Of a stretch of 64,000 bases of DNA, positions 43,901-52,646 are shown in pieces. Each line of letters starts with the position of its first letter. The first letter of the stretch is position 1. The notes beneath the pieces are model-generated. The model saw only the letters and a list, made by a program, of their open reading frames with translations. It made no database searches and was not told the origin of the DNA. The position numbers and the translations under genes are program-made. This DNA comes from Pseudomonas botevensis (GTDB lineage Bacteria > Pseudomonadota > Gammaproteobacteria > Pseudomonadales > Pseudomonadaceae): positions 22,098-86,097 of the forward strand of contig NZ_JAHTKI010000025.1 of the NCBI RefSeq assembly GCF_019145475.1, read 5' to 3'.

Positions 43901-44414
43901 GACGTTGGAAAACGTCATCCGCAAGATCGACAAGGAAACCCGGAACCGCTTCAAGGATACCTTTGATCAGATCAACGGCGGTTTACAGGCACTTTTCCCG
44001 AAAGTTTTCGGTGGTGGCAGCGCGTATTTGGAACTGACGGGCGAAGATCTACTCGATACAGGGGTGACGATCATGGCGCGGCCGCCAGGAAAGAAGAACA
44101 GCACCATCCATTTGCTCTCCGGCGGCGAAAAAGCGCTGACCGCACTGGCACTGGTTTTCGCGATCTTCAAATTGAATCCGGCGCCGTTCTGCATGCTCGA
44201 TGAAGTTGACGCGCCACTGGATGACGCTAACGTTGGACGCTACGCACGCTTGGTCAAAGAGATGTCGCAGACCGTGCAGTTCATCTACATCACCCACAAC
44301 AAGATCGCCATGGAAATGGCCGATCAGCTGATGGGGGTAACGATGCATGAACCGGGTTGTTCGCGACTGGTGGCCGTGGATGTCGAGGAGGCGATGGCGA
44401 TGGTGGATGCCTGA
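40926..44414 (+). CDS. smc: Chromosome segregation protein SMC
   Basis: A 1162-residue condensin ATPase. N-terminal Walker A GPNGCGKSN at about 32-40, two long coiled coils (about 170-500 and 660-1000) around a hinge (about 515-640), and C-terminal signature HLLSGGEKALTAL with Walker B CMLDEVDAPLDD. It organises and helps separate the chromosome. The start is GTG at 40926, giving the family start MRLKCIKLAGFKSF. It begins two bases after the GntR stop with a weak ribosome site, so coupling is likely. First of smc-zipA-ligA. Confidence 0.96.
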   Translation: MRLKCIKLAGFKSFVDPTTVNFPSNMAAVVGPNGCGKSNIIDAVRWVMGESSAKNLRGESMTDVIFNGSTSRKPVSQASIELVFDNSDGTLIGEYAAYAEISIRRKVTRDSQNSYYLNGAKCRRKDITDIFLGTGLGPRSYSIIEQGMISKLIEAKPEDLRNFIEEAAGISKYKERRRETENRIRRTHENLARLTDLREELERQLERLHRQAQAAEKYQEYKAEERQLKAQLSALRWQDLNEQVAQRESIIGTQEISFEALVAEQRNADAAIERLRDGHHDLSERFNLVQGRFYSVGGDIARVEQSIQHGQQRLRQLQDDLKEAERARLETESHLGHDRTLLLTLGEELDMLTPEQEVTSAAAEEAAAALEESELTMHGWQEQWDTFNLTAAEPRRQAEVQQSRIQQLEASMERLAERQRRMGEERALLSADPEDAAIMELSEQLAESEATLEDLQTSEEAQVEKLEQLRQELQQALTAQQQAQGDLQRLNGRLASLEALQQAALDPGTGTAEWLREHNLAERPRLAEGLKVEAGWELAVETVLGADLQAVLVDDFAGFDLSGFSQGDLRLLSPGSDGVRVPGSLLDKVEAQVDLSPWLAQVKPVDSLEQALALRGQLSAGQSLISRDGYWVGQHFLRVRRASEAESGMLARGQEIQDLQLEREEREATVEAMETRLQTLRAQQRQQENGREHLRRLLQDEARQQGELKAQLSAGKAKAEQLNLRRTRLDEEMVELGEQRALEHEHIGEARMQLQDALDAMAVDTEQRELLLAQRDSLRERLDRVRQEARQHKDHAHQLAVRLGSLRAQHDSTRQALERLEMQAERLTEKREQLNLNLEEGEAPLEELRLKLEELLDKRMSVDEELKTAQIALEDADRELRDAEKRRTQAEQQSQLIRGQLEQQRMEWQALTVRRKALQDQLLEDGYDLHGVLATLTPEASEREAEDELERINARIQRLGAINLAAIDEYQQQSERKRYLDAQDADLVEALETLENVIRKIDKETRNRFKDTFDQINGGLQALFPKVFGGGSAYLELTGEDLLDTGVTIMARPPGKKNSTIHLLSGGEKALTALALVFAIFKLNPAPFCMLDEVDAPLDDANVGRYARLVKEMSQTVQFIYITHNKIAMEMADQLMGVTMHEPGCSRLVAVDVEEAMAMVDA

Positions 44415-44672
44415 GCCGGCGCGGTGTCGGAAAGGTATTTGTAGTCTGTAGGACTGTTTTACCAGCTTCGACTTACTGGCCAATCGACATATTCGCGCAA
44501 GCCGATGAGACAGACGGTGTAAAGTTGTCTTTGGTCGTGCTAGTTTAATGTCAATTTTTCGTATACGTGGGCAAAACGCCTGTCAGAACATAGAGTTGGC
44601 GCCACGTTTTAAAGCGGTTTGCACAATGTAAACCCCTTATTTTTCAGCATTTTTTATAGAGGCACGGGATTA

Positions 44673-45545
44673 ATGGAAATCGGTCTGCGCGAGTGGCTGA
44701 TCGTCATCGGCATCATTGTGATAGCCGGTATTCTTTTCGATGGCTGGCGCCGTATGCGCGGCGGCAAGGGAAAACTGAAATTCCGTCTTGACCGAAGTCT
44801 GTCCAACCTGCCCGACGAGGACAGCAACGCCGAGTTGCTGGGCCCGTCCCGCGTGCTGGATACACACAAGGAACCGCAACTGGACGAGCATGATCTGCCG
44901 TCGGTGAGCATGCCGGCCCGTGAGCCACGGGAGGCGCGCGAGCCTCGCGAATCCGGCTCCAAGCGTGGCAAGCGTGGCGGCAACGGTCCGGCCCAGGGCG
45001 ACCTGAACCTCGATCTGGATCTGGACGGCGGCCCGAGCTTCAGCAGTCGTGACGATGATTTCGTCGAGGACGCCAAGCCGTCGCCAATGGTCAGCGACAA
45101 GGATCAGCCGCAAGCCGAAGAAGTGCTGGTAATCAGCGTGATCTGCCGCGATCCGGCTGGCTTCAAAGGCCCGGCGCTGTTGCAGAACATCCTGGAAAGC
45201 GGTCTGCGTTTCGGCGAGATGGACATTTTCCACCGTCACGAAAGCATGGCCGGCAACGGCGAAGTACTGTTCTCGATGGCCAATGCGGTCAAGCCGGGCA
45301 TCTTCGACCTGGACGACATCGACCACTTCAGCACGCCGGCGGTGAGCTTCTTCCTCGGCCTGCCAGGCCCGCGTCATCCGAAGCAGGCCTTCGACGTGAT
45401 GGTGGCGGCGGCCCGCAAGCTCTCCCAGGAGCTGAACGGCGAACTGAAAGATGACCAGCGCAGCGTCCTGACCGCGCAGACCATCGAACACTACCGCCAG
45501 CGCATCGTCGAATTCGAACGTCGCGCCCTGACCCAGAAGCGCTGA
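44673..45545 (+). CDS. zipA: Cell division protein ZipA
   Basis: A 290-residue FtsZ membrane tether. N-terminal membrane helix (about 5-25, REWLIVIGIIVIAGILFDGW), a charged and flexible linker (about 30-150, with PREAREPRE runs), and a C-terminal FtsZ-binding domain (about 155-285, VLVISVICRDPAGFKGPALLQ). Start at ATG 44673 with AGAGG upstream; 18 in-frame codons before it are not family-like. The 258-base gap from smc shows no gene, so zipA may have its own promoter. Confidence 0.94.
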   Translation: MEIGLREWLIVIGIIVIAGILFDGWRRMRGGKGKLKFRLDRSLSNLPDEDSNAELLGPSRVLDTHKEPQLDEHDLPSVSMPAREPREAREPRESGSKRGKRGGNGPAQGDLNLDLDLDGGPSFSSRDDDFVEDAKPSPMVSDKDQPQAEEVLVISVICRDPAGFKGPALLQNILESGLRFGEMDIFHRHESMAGNGEVLFSMANAVKPGIFDLDDIDHFSTPAVSFFLGLPGPRHPKQAFDVMVAAARKLSQELNGELKDDQRSVLTAQTIEHYRQRIVEFERRALTQKR

Positions 45546-45553
45546 GGTCAGAG

Positions 45554-45608
45554 ATCGCAGCCGTGGCCCTCACAGGAGTCGACGAGTGGAACCCGGCTGC
45601 GATTTTTT
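45554..45608 (+). terminator. Intrinsic terminator after zipA
   Basis: ATCGCAGCCG and CGGCTGCGAT arms with a 30-base loop that can pair internally, followed by five to six T. It begins eight bases after the zipA stop. Confidence 0.75.
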
Positions 45609-45632
45609 GATTCAAAACATGTAATGAGATAG

Positions 45633-45654
45633 GAGCAGCCTCGGCTGCTCTTTT
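45633..45654 (+). terminator. Second hairpin terminator just before ligA
   Basis: GAGCAGC-CTCG-GCTGCTC with a short T4 tail, 20 bases before the ligA ATG. With the preceding terminator it should limit zipA-to-ligA read-through; alternatively it is a ligA leader hairpin. Confidence 0.6.
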
Positions 45655-45673
45655 GCTTTATGAGAGAACACCC

Positions 45674-48031
45674 ATGACCGCCGCCAATACCCGCATTCTA
45701 GAGCTGCGCGCTGAACTCGATCAGCACAACTACCGGTATCACGTCCTCGATGAGCCGAGTATTCCGGACGTCGAGTACGACCGGTTGTTCCACGAGCTCA
45801 AGGCACTTGAGGCGGCCAACCCGGAGTTGGTTACCAGCGATTCGCCGACCCAGCGTGTCGGCAGCGTGGCGCTCACGGCGTTCACTCAGGTGCGTCATGA
45901 AGTGCCGATGCTCAGTCTCGGCAATGCCTTCGAAGAAACCGACATGCGCGAGTTCGACCGTCGGGTAACCGAAGGTCTGGATCTGCCGGCTGGCGATCTG
46001 TTCGGCGGTGGCGCGGCGGTGGAATACAGCTGCGAACCGAAGCTCGATGGCCTGGCGGTCAGTCTGCTGTATCAGGACGGCGTGCTGGTGCGCGGCGCCA
46101 CGCGCGGTGACGGCACCACCGGTGAGGACATCAGCGTCAACGTGCGCACCGTGCGCAACATCCCGCTCAAGCTCCACGGTGAAGGCTGGCCGGCGACGCT
46201 CGAAGTGCGCGGCGAAGTGTTCATGTCCAAGGCCGGTTTCGAGCGCCTCAATGCTTCGCAACTGGAAGTCGGCGGCAAGACCTTCGCCAACCCGCGCAAC
46301 GCCGCCGCCGGCAGCCTGCGCCAGCTGGACTCGAAGATCACGGCCAATCGTCCGCTGGAGTTCTGCTGCTACGGCATCGGCCAGGTTTCCCACGATATTT
46401 CCGACACGCACATCGGCAACCTCAAGCAGCTCCAGGCCTGGGGCATGCCGATCAGTCACGAACTGAAACTGGCCAAAGGCATCGGCGAATGCCTGGATTA
46501 CTACCGCGATATTGGCGAACGGCGTAACGCCCTGGCCTATGAAATCGACGGTGTGGTGTTCAAAGTCAACAGCATCGCCGACCAGCGTGAACTGGGCTTC
46601 CGCGCCCGCGAGCCACGCTGGGCCATCGCCCACAAATTCCCGGCCATGGAAGAACTCACCGAATTGCTCGACGTGGAATTCCAGGTCGGTCGCACCGGTG
46701 CGGTCACACCAGTGGCGCGGTTGAAACCGGTCAAGGTTGCCGGTGTCACTGTTGCCAACGCAACGTTGCACAACATGGACGAAGTGGCGCGCCTGGGCCT
46801 GATGATCGGCGACACGGTGATCATCCGCCGCGCGGGTGACGTGATCCCGCAGGTTGTGCAGGTTGTCACCGAGCGTCGCCCGGAAGATGCGCGGCCGGTG
46901 CAGATTCCCGAGCGTTGTCCGGTGTGCGGTTCCCATGTCGAGCGCACGCAACTTGTCAAACGCAGCAAGGGCAAGGAAACCATCAGCGAAGGCGCGGTGT
47001 ATCGCTGCGTCGGTCGACTGGCCTGTGGTGCGCAACTGAAGCAGGCGATCATCCACTTCGTTTCCCGCCGCGCGATGGACATCGAAGGCCTCGGCGACAA
47101 GAGCGTCGAGCAACTGGTGGACGAGGGTCTGGTCAGTTCCCCGGCGGATCTGTATGCATTGAAGTTCGACGATATCGTCGACCTCGAAGGCTTTGCCGAA
47201 GTCTCCAGCAACAAACTGCTGGCAGCGATCGCCGACAGCAAGACGCCGGGTCTGGCGCGCTTCATTTATGCGCTGGGGATTCCCGACGTCGGCGAGGAAA
47301 CCGCCAAAGTGCTGGCGCGCTCGCTGGGTTCGCTGGAGCGTGTGCAGCGCGCGTTGCCGCAAGTGCTGACCTACCTGCCGGACGTCGGCCTGGAAGTGGC
47401 GCACGAGATTCACAGCTTCTTCGAGGACGCCCACAACCAACAGGTGATTACCGAGTTGCTGGGGCACGGTTTGCAGATTCAGGATCAGGGTGAATTGGGT
47501 GCCGAGTTCGCCGCCAGCACCACCCTCGGTGGCTTCCTCGACAAGCTTCACATCCCGTCGGTCGGCCCTGGCGGGGCGCAGAAACTGGCAGATAAATTCG
47601 TTACGCTGAAGGGCGTTTTCGACGCCGACTGGCTCGATATGCGCCAGGCGTTGCCGGAGAAGCAGGCCAATTCGGTCCGCGAGTTCTTTGCCTTGGCGGA
47701 GCATCGGCAACTTGCCGAGGACGCCGAGAAGCAACTGATCGATTTCGGCATGCATTGGCAGAGCGAGAAAAAAGTCGTCGAAGGCTTGCCGCTGGCAGGG
47801 GAGACCTGGGTGCTGACCGGCAAGGTCGAACTGATGAGCCGCGATGTCGCCAAGGAACACCTGGAGAGCCTTGGGGCCAAGGTGGCGGGCTCGGTGTCGG
47901 CCAAGACCCATTGCGTGGTCGCAGGCCCCGGTGCCGGCTCGAAGCTGACCAAAGCCAATGAGCTGGGTGTGAAGGTCATGGATGAAGAGGCGTTCATTGC
48001 CTTCCTGAAAGGGCATGGTCTCGCGGTCTGA
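45674..48031 (+). CDS. ligA: NAD-dependent DNA ligase
   Basis: A 785-residue replicative ligase. Ia domain HNYRYHVLDEPSIPDVEYDRL; adenylated Lys in CEPKLDGLA near 125; OB fold; and a zinc finger (CPVCGSHVERTQ...YRCVGRLACGA, about 415-455). The spacer between its Cys pairs is about ten residues longer than in E. coli. Helix-hairpin-helix repeats (about 500-640) and a C-terminal BRCT domain (about 705-785) follow. Start at MTAANTRILEL (ATG 45674). Confidence 0.96.
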   Translation: MTAANTRILELRAELDQHNYRYHVLDEPSIPDVEYDRLFHELKALEAANPELVTSDSPTQRVGSVALTAFTQVRHEVPMLSLGNAFEETDMREFDRRVTEGLDLPAGDLFGGGAAVEYSCEPKLDGLAVSLLYQDGVLVRGATRGDGTTGEDISVNVRTVRNIPLKLHGEGWPATLEVRGEVFMSKAGFERLNASQLEVGGKTFANPRNAAAGSLRQLDSKITANRPLEFCCYGIGQVSHDISDTHIGNLKQLQAWGMPISHELKLAKGIGECLDYYRDIGERRNALAYEIDGVVFKVNSIADQRELGFRAREPRWAIAHKFPAMEELTELLDVEFQVGRTGAVTPVARLKPVKVAGVTVANATLHNMDEVARLGLMIGDTVIIRRAGDVIPQVVQVVTERRPEDARPVQIPERCPVCGSHVERTQLVKRSKGKETISEGAVYRCVGRLACGAQLKQAIIHFVSRRAMDIEGLGDKSVEQLVDEGLVSSPADLYALKFDDIVDLEGFAEVSSNKLLAAIADSKTPGLARFIYALGIPDVGEETAKVLARSLGSLERVQRALPQVLTYLPDVGLEVAHEIHSFFEDAHNQQVITELLGHGLQIQDQGELGAEFAASTTLGGFLDKLHIPSVGPGGAQKLADKFVTLKGVFDADWLDMRQALPEKQANSVREFFALAEHRQLAEDAEKQLIDFGMHWQSEKKVVEGLPLAGETWVLTGKVELMSRDVAKEHLESLGAKVAGSVSAKTHCVVAGPGAGSKLTKANELGVKVMDEEAFIAFLKGHGLAV

Positions 48032-48111
48032 TCGATCGTTGCGACGCGGTGCGTGGAACGATCGGCGCACGAGGATGATCTAGTCTTGGCAAGCCCCAGG
48101 GAGAGATCGCC

Positions 48112-49278
48112 ATGCACCGCTTTTTCGAGCAGCTGAGTTCCCGCATCGTCGCGCCGTTCATGGGCGAGTCTTCGCGCAACAGCAAAGTCTGGCCGTGCCG
48201 CTGCAGTCAGTCGCTGTTTTTTCGCAACAGCCAGTGCCTGGCCTGCGAGGCATTCCTGGGTTATCAACCGGAACACAGTCGCCTCAGTTCGTTGCAACCA
48301 GGGCCTCAGGAAGGCACATGGACGCTCGACGTCGATCCCGATGCCGGACTGTTCCGCCGCTGTGCCAACCTCGACACGCCCGCCGCCTGCAACTGGCTGC
48401 TACCGGCCGACGCCGCCGACAGCCTGTGTATCGCCTGCCGCCTCAATCGCACCATTCCCGACCTGTCCGCTGCGCAAAATCCTGAACGCTGGCGCAAGGT
48501 CGAGATCGCCAAGCGTCGCTTGATCGCGCAACTGATTACGCTCGGTTTGCCGGTCGTGGCGAAAACCGTCGACGAAGCAACGGGTCTGGCGTTCGATTTC
48601 ATCGGAATCGACCTTGAGGGCAACGCACCGATGACCGGCCACGCCAACGGCCTGATTACCCTCGACATCGCCGAGGCCGACGACGCCCACCGCGAGCAGG
48701 TGCGGGCGCAGATGCATGAACCCTATCGCACGTTGCTCGGGCATTTTCGCCACGAGGTCGGGCATTACTATTGGGATCGCTTGATCGCCAACGGCCCGTG
48801 GCTCACAGGGTTTCGCCATCTGTTTGGCGACGAGCGCGCCAGTTACGCCGAGGCACTGGATCGCCACTACCAGCACGGCGCGCCGCAGGACTGGCCGCAA
48901 CACTACGTCAGCGCCTACGCGACCATGCACCCGTGGGAAGACTGGGCGGAAACCTGGGCGCACTACCTGCACATGATGGACGCGGTGGACACCGCGCTGG
49001 GTTTCGGCATGAGCGCGCGGGAGCTGGATTTCGACTACCAGCCATTCCCGACCAGCACCCTGTACGACCCGGAACACCCTGGTGGCGCGGCGTTCCTGTC
49101 GTTCGTCAATGCGTGGATCGAGCTGGCGGGGATGCTCAACGAGCTGTCACGCAGCATGGGCCAGCCGGATTTCTACCCGTTCGTGCTGCCGGCCCCGGCG
49201 ATTGCCAAACTGCACTTCATTCATCTGGTGATCCAGCAGGCGGGCGGCCGGGCGGACGAAGTGCTCCAGGCGCAATAG
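48112..49278 (+). CDS. Putative zinc-binding metallopeptidase with N-terminal zinc ribbon
   Basis: A 388-residue protein of the DUF2248-type putative peptidase group. The N-terminal part has Cys pairs like a zinc ribbon (CRCSQ..., CLAC, CIACRLNRTIPDL). The C-terminal peptidase part has HEVGHYYWD with His214, Glu215 and His218. A downstream Glu-rich stretch (WEDWAETWAHYLHMMD, near 285) may give the third ligand. No signal peptide or membrane segment, so cytoplasmic. Substrate and role unknown. Start ATG 48112 follows a GGGAGAG site. No operon partner: ligA ends about 80 bases upstream. Confidence 0.85.
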   Translation: MHRFFEQLSSRIVAPFMGESSRNSKVWPCRCSQSLFFRNSQCLACEAFLGYQPEHSRLSSLQPGPQEGTWTLDVDPDAGLFRRCANLDTPAACNWLLPADAADSLCIACRLNRTIPDLSAAQNPERWRKVEIAKRRLIAQLITLGLPVVAKTVDEATGLAFDFIGIDLEGNAPMTGHANGLITLDIAEADDAHREQVRAQMHEPYRTLLGHFRHEVGHYYWDRLIANGPWLTGFRHLFGDERASYAEALDRHYQHGAPQDWPQHYVSAYATMHPWEDWAETWAHYLHMMDAVDTALGFGMSARELDFDYQPFPTSTLYDPEHPGGAAFLSFVNAWIELAGMLNELSRSMGQPDFYPFVLPAPAIAKLHFIHLVIQQAGGRADEVLQAQ

Positions 49279-49321
49279 CAAGTGCTTGAGCCTCTTCATA
49301 TTTTTAATCTACAACCAGCGG

Positions 49322-49349
49322 TTGTAACTTCGTCTCAGATAGGTACAAT
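49322..49349 (+). promoter_or_regulatory. Promoter of 4.5S RNA
   Basis: TTGTAA (49322-49327), 16-base spacer, TACAAT (49344-49349). Starts would fall near 49356, about 26 bases before the mature RNA, consistent with 5' processing. Confidence 0.7.
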
Positions 49350-49381
49350 GGCGCGGCTCGCCGACAGGCAAGCGTCGTTAT

Positions 49382-49494
49382 GGTGACCCCATCGGTCCCC
49401 CCGCAACGATTACCCGTGAACCTGGTCAGAGCCGGAAGGCAGCAGCCACAGCGGGAACATTGTGTGCCGGGGTGTGGCTGGTGGGGTCGCCACC
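49382..49494 (+). ncRNA. ffs: Signal recognition particle 4.5S RNA
   Basis: The bacterial SRP RNA. The conserved apical core is plain: CCTGGTCAGAGCCGGAAGGC followed by AGCAGCCA, with the GGAA tetraloop, and the complementary return strand GTGTGCCGGGGTGTGGCTGG. Outer ends pair (GGTGACCCC with GGGGTCGCC). It binds Ffh and directs membrane-protein ribosomes to the membrane. End points are estimated from the outer helix and may be off by several bases. A clear promoter and terminator flank it. It lies upstream of dnaX as in many gammaproteobacteria, but here two genes intervene. Confidence 0.93.
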
Positions 49495-49522
49495 TTAACG
49501 AACCTCGAACGAATCAAATCAG

Positions 49523-49555
49523 AACTGCATGGGTTTCGCCCACTGCGGTTTTTTT
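49523..49555 (+). terminator. Intrinsic terminator of 4.5S RNA
   Basis: AACTGCA-TGGG and CCCA-c-TGCGGTT arms (one bulge, one G-U pair) with a TTTCG loop and a run of seven T. Confidence 0.88.
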
Positions 49556-49767
49556 ATGCCTGTGATTTTTCCACCACGCCGGGTTTTCGTGCGAAGTTGC
49601 GCGCGATGGCGTCGGGCATTTCCTTTTTCGCCCCGTCCCGCATCGCCGCTCAATCACGGCAGGTGAACGGTGGCATACTCCTTGGCCGGCGGATTCGCCA
49701 CGAAATGAACGATAAGCACGGGTCAGGATTGATCGTGTGAGAACGCCTGCCCAGGCGGCGAGGTTGT

Positions 49768-51738
49768 ATGCATCCGGAACATTTTGATTTCTCCAGCCCT
49801 GTGTTTTTGCCCATCACCCACGAGGCCTGCGCGGCTTTGCTGGAGGCTGACGGCGCAACAACGCTCGGCCCGCTGACGGATGCGGAGCTGGCGGCGGTAC
49901 TGGTCATCCAGAATCTGGCGGAGGCGGCAGAAAAGGACCTGACGGCGGGTGCGGCGGAGCGGGTGCTGGCCAGGCTGATTGCGTGGGCCGTGGAGAAGCG
50001 TCAGGCCGATGGCGCAGGGCTGCTTGCGGAGGCTCAGCGGCTGTTCGATCCGCGCAAATTGTACTTCGGCCTCAATGCCATCAAGCGTCTGAACCTGCGT
50101 TGCCTGCTGGACGATGAAGTGGCGGCGCGGGACTACCTGTTGCCCGACGGGAAATGGGATGTCGAGTACAAAATCCGCCACCATGCCCTTAACAATCCGT
50201 TCCACCAGCAGACGGTCACGCCCCGGCATCGCGAGCGCTGGTTGAGTGCCGCTCAGGACAAACTGGTCAGAACCTTCCGCGCCAATCTGGATGAAGACCT
50301 GCATGTTCAGGGCTATGCGGGGATCGGCAAAAGCCACCTGCTGGGCACCTTGATGGAGTGCCTGCGCCCCGGAGGAACCCTGGTGCTGGCGCGCACGGCT
50401 GAAAAACTGAGGGTTCTTCGCGAGCGCATGGGAAATGCCCGCGACGGAAGCACCAGCGCCACTTTCGACGCCTTTGCGCAAAAACTTCTGCTGGGGCCTC
50501 GATCCAGACCTGCCAGTGCGTCTCTCCGGGGGGCGAGCAGGCAGGCGGTTGCACAGGAACTGAACATCCACGGTTTTCAGGCCCGCAGCGGGCAAGCGAC
50601 TCTGGATGTCTGTCTCAAGGTGCTTGAACGCTATTGCCGCTCAAGGGAGCACAGTCTGTCGGCCAGACACTTCCCGCATTTCAAGCAAGCGCTGTCCGAG
50701 GTGGATGCCAGGGCGCTGCTCGAGTACTCGAGCCGGCTGTGGGTCTATCTTGAGGCTAACCCTGCATGGGCCGGCCAGACCGGGTTCGGGGCGTTGCTGA
50801 TGATCAAGCGTGCGAGTTTGGCGGGGTGTTCGGTGCCTGCCCGCTACACGCACATTCTGATTGATGAAAGCCAGGATATTCCCGAGTCGTTGTTGCAAAT
50901 CATCGAGCGTGGGCGGCAGGTGTTGATCACGCTGGGAGACGAGTATCAGCAGCCCGGTGACGAACCGGTCAGGCGCAAGCGCGAGGTCCGGCAAAGCGAT
51001 GTCTGCTATTCGGTGCGTTCGGGGCGCAATGTCGAGCGTCTGGTCAATCCGTTGATCGCCCGCCACTCGAAGAAGAGCAAGATCCCCTTTGAAGGCGCGC
51101 GCGATGCTGATGTCGGCGTCGAGCACTATCCGCAGGGTTTCGTGCCGCCCGAAGGCTGTGCGGTGCTGACCGCATCGCGCTGGGACACGGTGAAATGGGC
51201 CATCGAACTGCGCGATGCCAATTGCCCGTTCATTTTCCAGGACGCGGCGGCGCAGCGGGATCTCGAGCATTTCATGATCACGGCGATCGAGATGTTCAAG
51301 TCCGCCTATTACAGCGCCGCGAATAGCGAGAAGGGGCCGCATCCGTATTTCAGCGACATGGCGGACTGGCGACAGGTGCGAGAGGCCAGTCAGTTTGATG
51401 AGGCGTTTCTCTGGGTTGAAAACCGCCTGGAAAACGGTTTCAAGGTCGCTGATGTGACCGCTTTGAACCGGGTGATTGGCCGCTCCGATACCTGCTGCAT
51501 GCTGATGCTTGCAGAGAACGCCGGGGGAATGGAGTTTGACCGGGTGTTGCTGACAACCGAGCTGCTCACCACGGTGAAATTCAAGGACGCCTACGAGTTC
51601 GATCAGCGGATCTGCGCCGTGTACATCGCAATCTCCCGAGCCAGGCGGCAGCTTTACCTGCCTTACGATGTGGTCGAGTGGGTCGATTATCACGTCGGCC
51701 ACGACGATCAGAAATTCCGCGAGTTGCACGGCTATTGA
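49768..51738 (+). CDS. UvrD-like superfamily 1 helicase, divergent
   Basis: A 656-residue protein with SF1 motifs: Walker A GYAGIGKS at 182-189, Walker B LIDESQD (366-370), motif III-like GDEYQQ (390-395), motif V-like GGMEFD (588-591) and motif VI AISRARRQLYLP (from 621). The first about 175 residues have no motif I recognise and precede the P-loop; in UvrD the P-loop is near residue 30, so this is an added N-terminal domain. The order is otherwise complete, so ATPase activity is plausible. No partner gene is adjacent. ATG 49768 follows GCGAGG. Possibly a repair or accessory (defence-like) gene; function unknown. Confidence 0.8.
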   Translation: MHPEHFDFSSPVFLPITHEACAALLEADGATTLGPLTDAELAAVLVIQNLAEAAEKDLTAGAAERVLARLIAWAVEKRQADGAGLLAEAQRLFDPRKLYFGLNAIKRLNLRCLLDDEVAARDYLLPDGKWDVEYKIRHHALNNPFHQQTVTPRHRERWLSAAQDKLVRTFRANLDEDLHVQGYAGIGKSHLLGTLMECLRPGGTLVLARTAEKLRVLRERMGNARDGSTSATFDAFAQKLLLGPRSRPASASLRGASRQAVAQELNIHGFQARSGQATLDVCLKVLERYCRSREHSLSARHFPHFKQALSEVDARALLEYSSRLWVYLEANPAWAGQTGFGALLMIKRASLAGCSVPARYTHILIDESQDIPESLLQIIERGRQVLITLGDEYQQPGDEPVRRKREVRQSDVCYSVRSGRNVERLVNPLIARHSKKSKIPFEGARDADVGVEHYPQGFVPPEGCAVLTASRWDTVKWAIELRDANCPFIFQDAAAQRDLEHFMITAIEMFKSAYYSAANSEKGPHPYFSDMADWRQVREASQFDEAFLWVENRLENGFKVADVTALNRVIGRSDTCCMLMLAENAGGMEFDRVLLTTELLTTVKFKDAYEFDQRICAVYIAISRARRQLYLPYDVVEWVDYHVGHDDQKFRELHGY

Positions 51739-51751
51739 GGGGTGAATCCAC

Positions 51752-52501
51752 CTACGGGCTGCTTTCCGAACTTCCGGTATACAGCCGGATGATCTCATCG
51801 ATCTCCCCCGACATTTTCATTCGCAACAGCGTCCGCAGAATCCGCTGTACCGGCACGTTCGGATCGTTCCTCACATAACAACCGACGTTCTGCTCCTGCA
51901 ACACCGCCACCCGTTGCAATTGTTGTCCCGGCAGCAGGCGCTGGTTGAACCAGTCCAGGGTCCATTGATTGCTCACGGCGTAGCGATAGCGACCTGCCAG
52001 GAGCTTTTCCAGCACCTGTTCCTGGTTGCGTGCGTCTTCGCGTTGCAGTTGATCGGCGTCAAACAGCGGTTGCAGGGTGGGGTAGGTGTAGCCCAGCACG
52101 GTGCCGATCGGCTGACGCGCAAGGCTGGCCGGGTCGAGGTCGACGGGCGGGCCGGGGCGGCTGATCAGCAGGTCGCGCTGGAACAGCACCGGGATGCTCC
52201 AGATGTAGTCGCCGGACTGGTTCGGCAGCCACGATTGCGCGGCGTAACAGCGCACGTCGACTTCGCCGTGCTCCATGGCGCTTTGCACCCGGGCGCGGGG
52301 CAGGACGTGAAATTGTGCCGGGACGCCGACCTGGGTCGCCAGGCTGAGCATCATGTCGTAGAGGATGCCCTGGGTCGGGCGCCCGCGTTCGATCTGCACC
52401 ATCGGCATGGCCCAGCTGTCGGCCACGGCGAAGCGCAGCGGCGGCTCCGAGGCCGTCACGTTCAGGCTGATTCCCAGTATTGCCCCCAAGGCCCAGCGCA
52501 T
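51752..52501 (-). CDS. Periplasmic substrate-binding protein (family 3 type)
   Basis: A 249-residue extracellular solute-binding protein like amino-acid ABC receptors, with a signal peptide of about 22 residues (RWALGAILGISLNVTA). Typical parts are PLRFAVADSWAMPMV at the start of lobe 1, GILYDMMLSLATQVGV and a TVLGYTYPTL hinge region. No permease or ATPase gene is near, so it may be an orphan receptor or sensor. Ligand unknown. Start at ATG 52501, the beginning of the signal peptide. Convergent with the helicase gene, 13 bases apart. Confidence 0.83.
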   Translation of the reverse strand: MRWALGAILGISLNVTASEPPLRFAVADSWAMPMVQIERGRPTQGILYDMMLSLATQVGVPAQFHVLPRARVQSAMEHGEVDVRCYAAQSWLPNQSGDYIWSIPVLFQRDLLISRPGPPVDLDPASLARQPIGTVLGYTYPTLQPLFDADQLQREDARNQEQVLEKLLAGRYRYAVSNQWTLDWFNQRLLPGQQLQRVAVLQEQNVGCYVRNDPNVPVQRILRTLLRMKMSGEIDEIIRLYTGSSESSP

Positions 52502-52646
52502 AAATGCTCCGCTCAATCCCCATCCTGGGCCGACAAAAGCCCTCGCTCACGCAGCTTAGCCAGAATAGAAGAGCACACCGGATGCAATTTTGCCCTTGCT
52601 CCGCTAGCATTAGCCGCTTCTGCTTCCTTTGCCGCGACGGTTTTCG

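Noticed and set aside
49382..49565. Small open frames across the 4.5S RNA
   Set aside because: They coincide with the structured RNA and its terminator and have no ribosome site.
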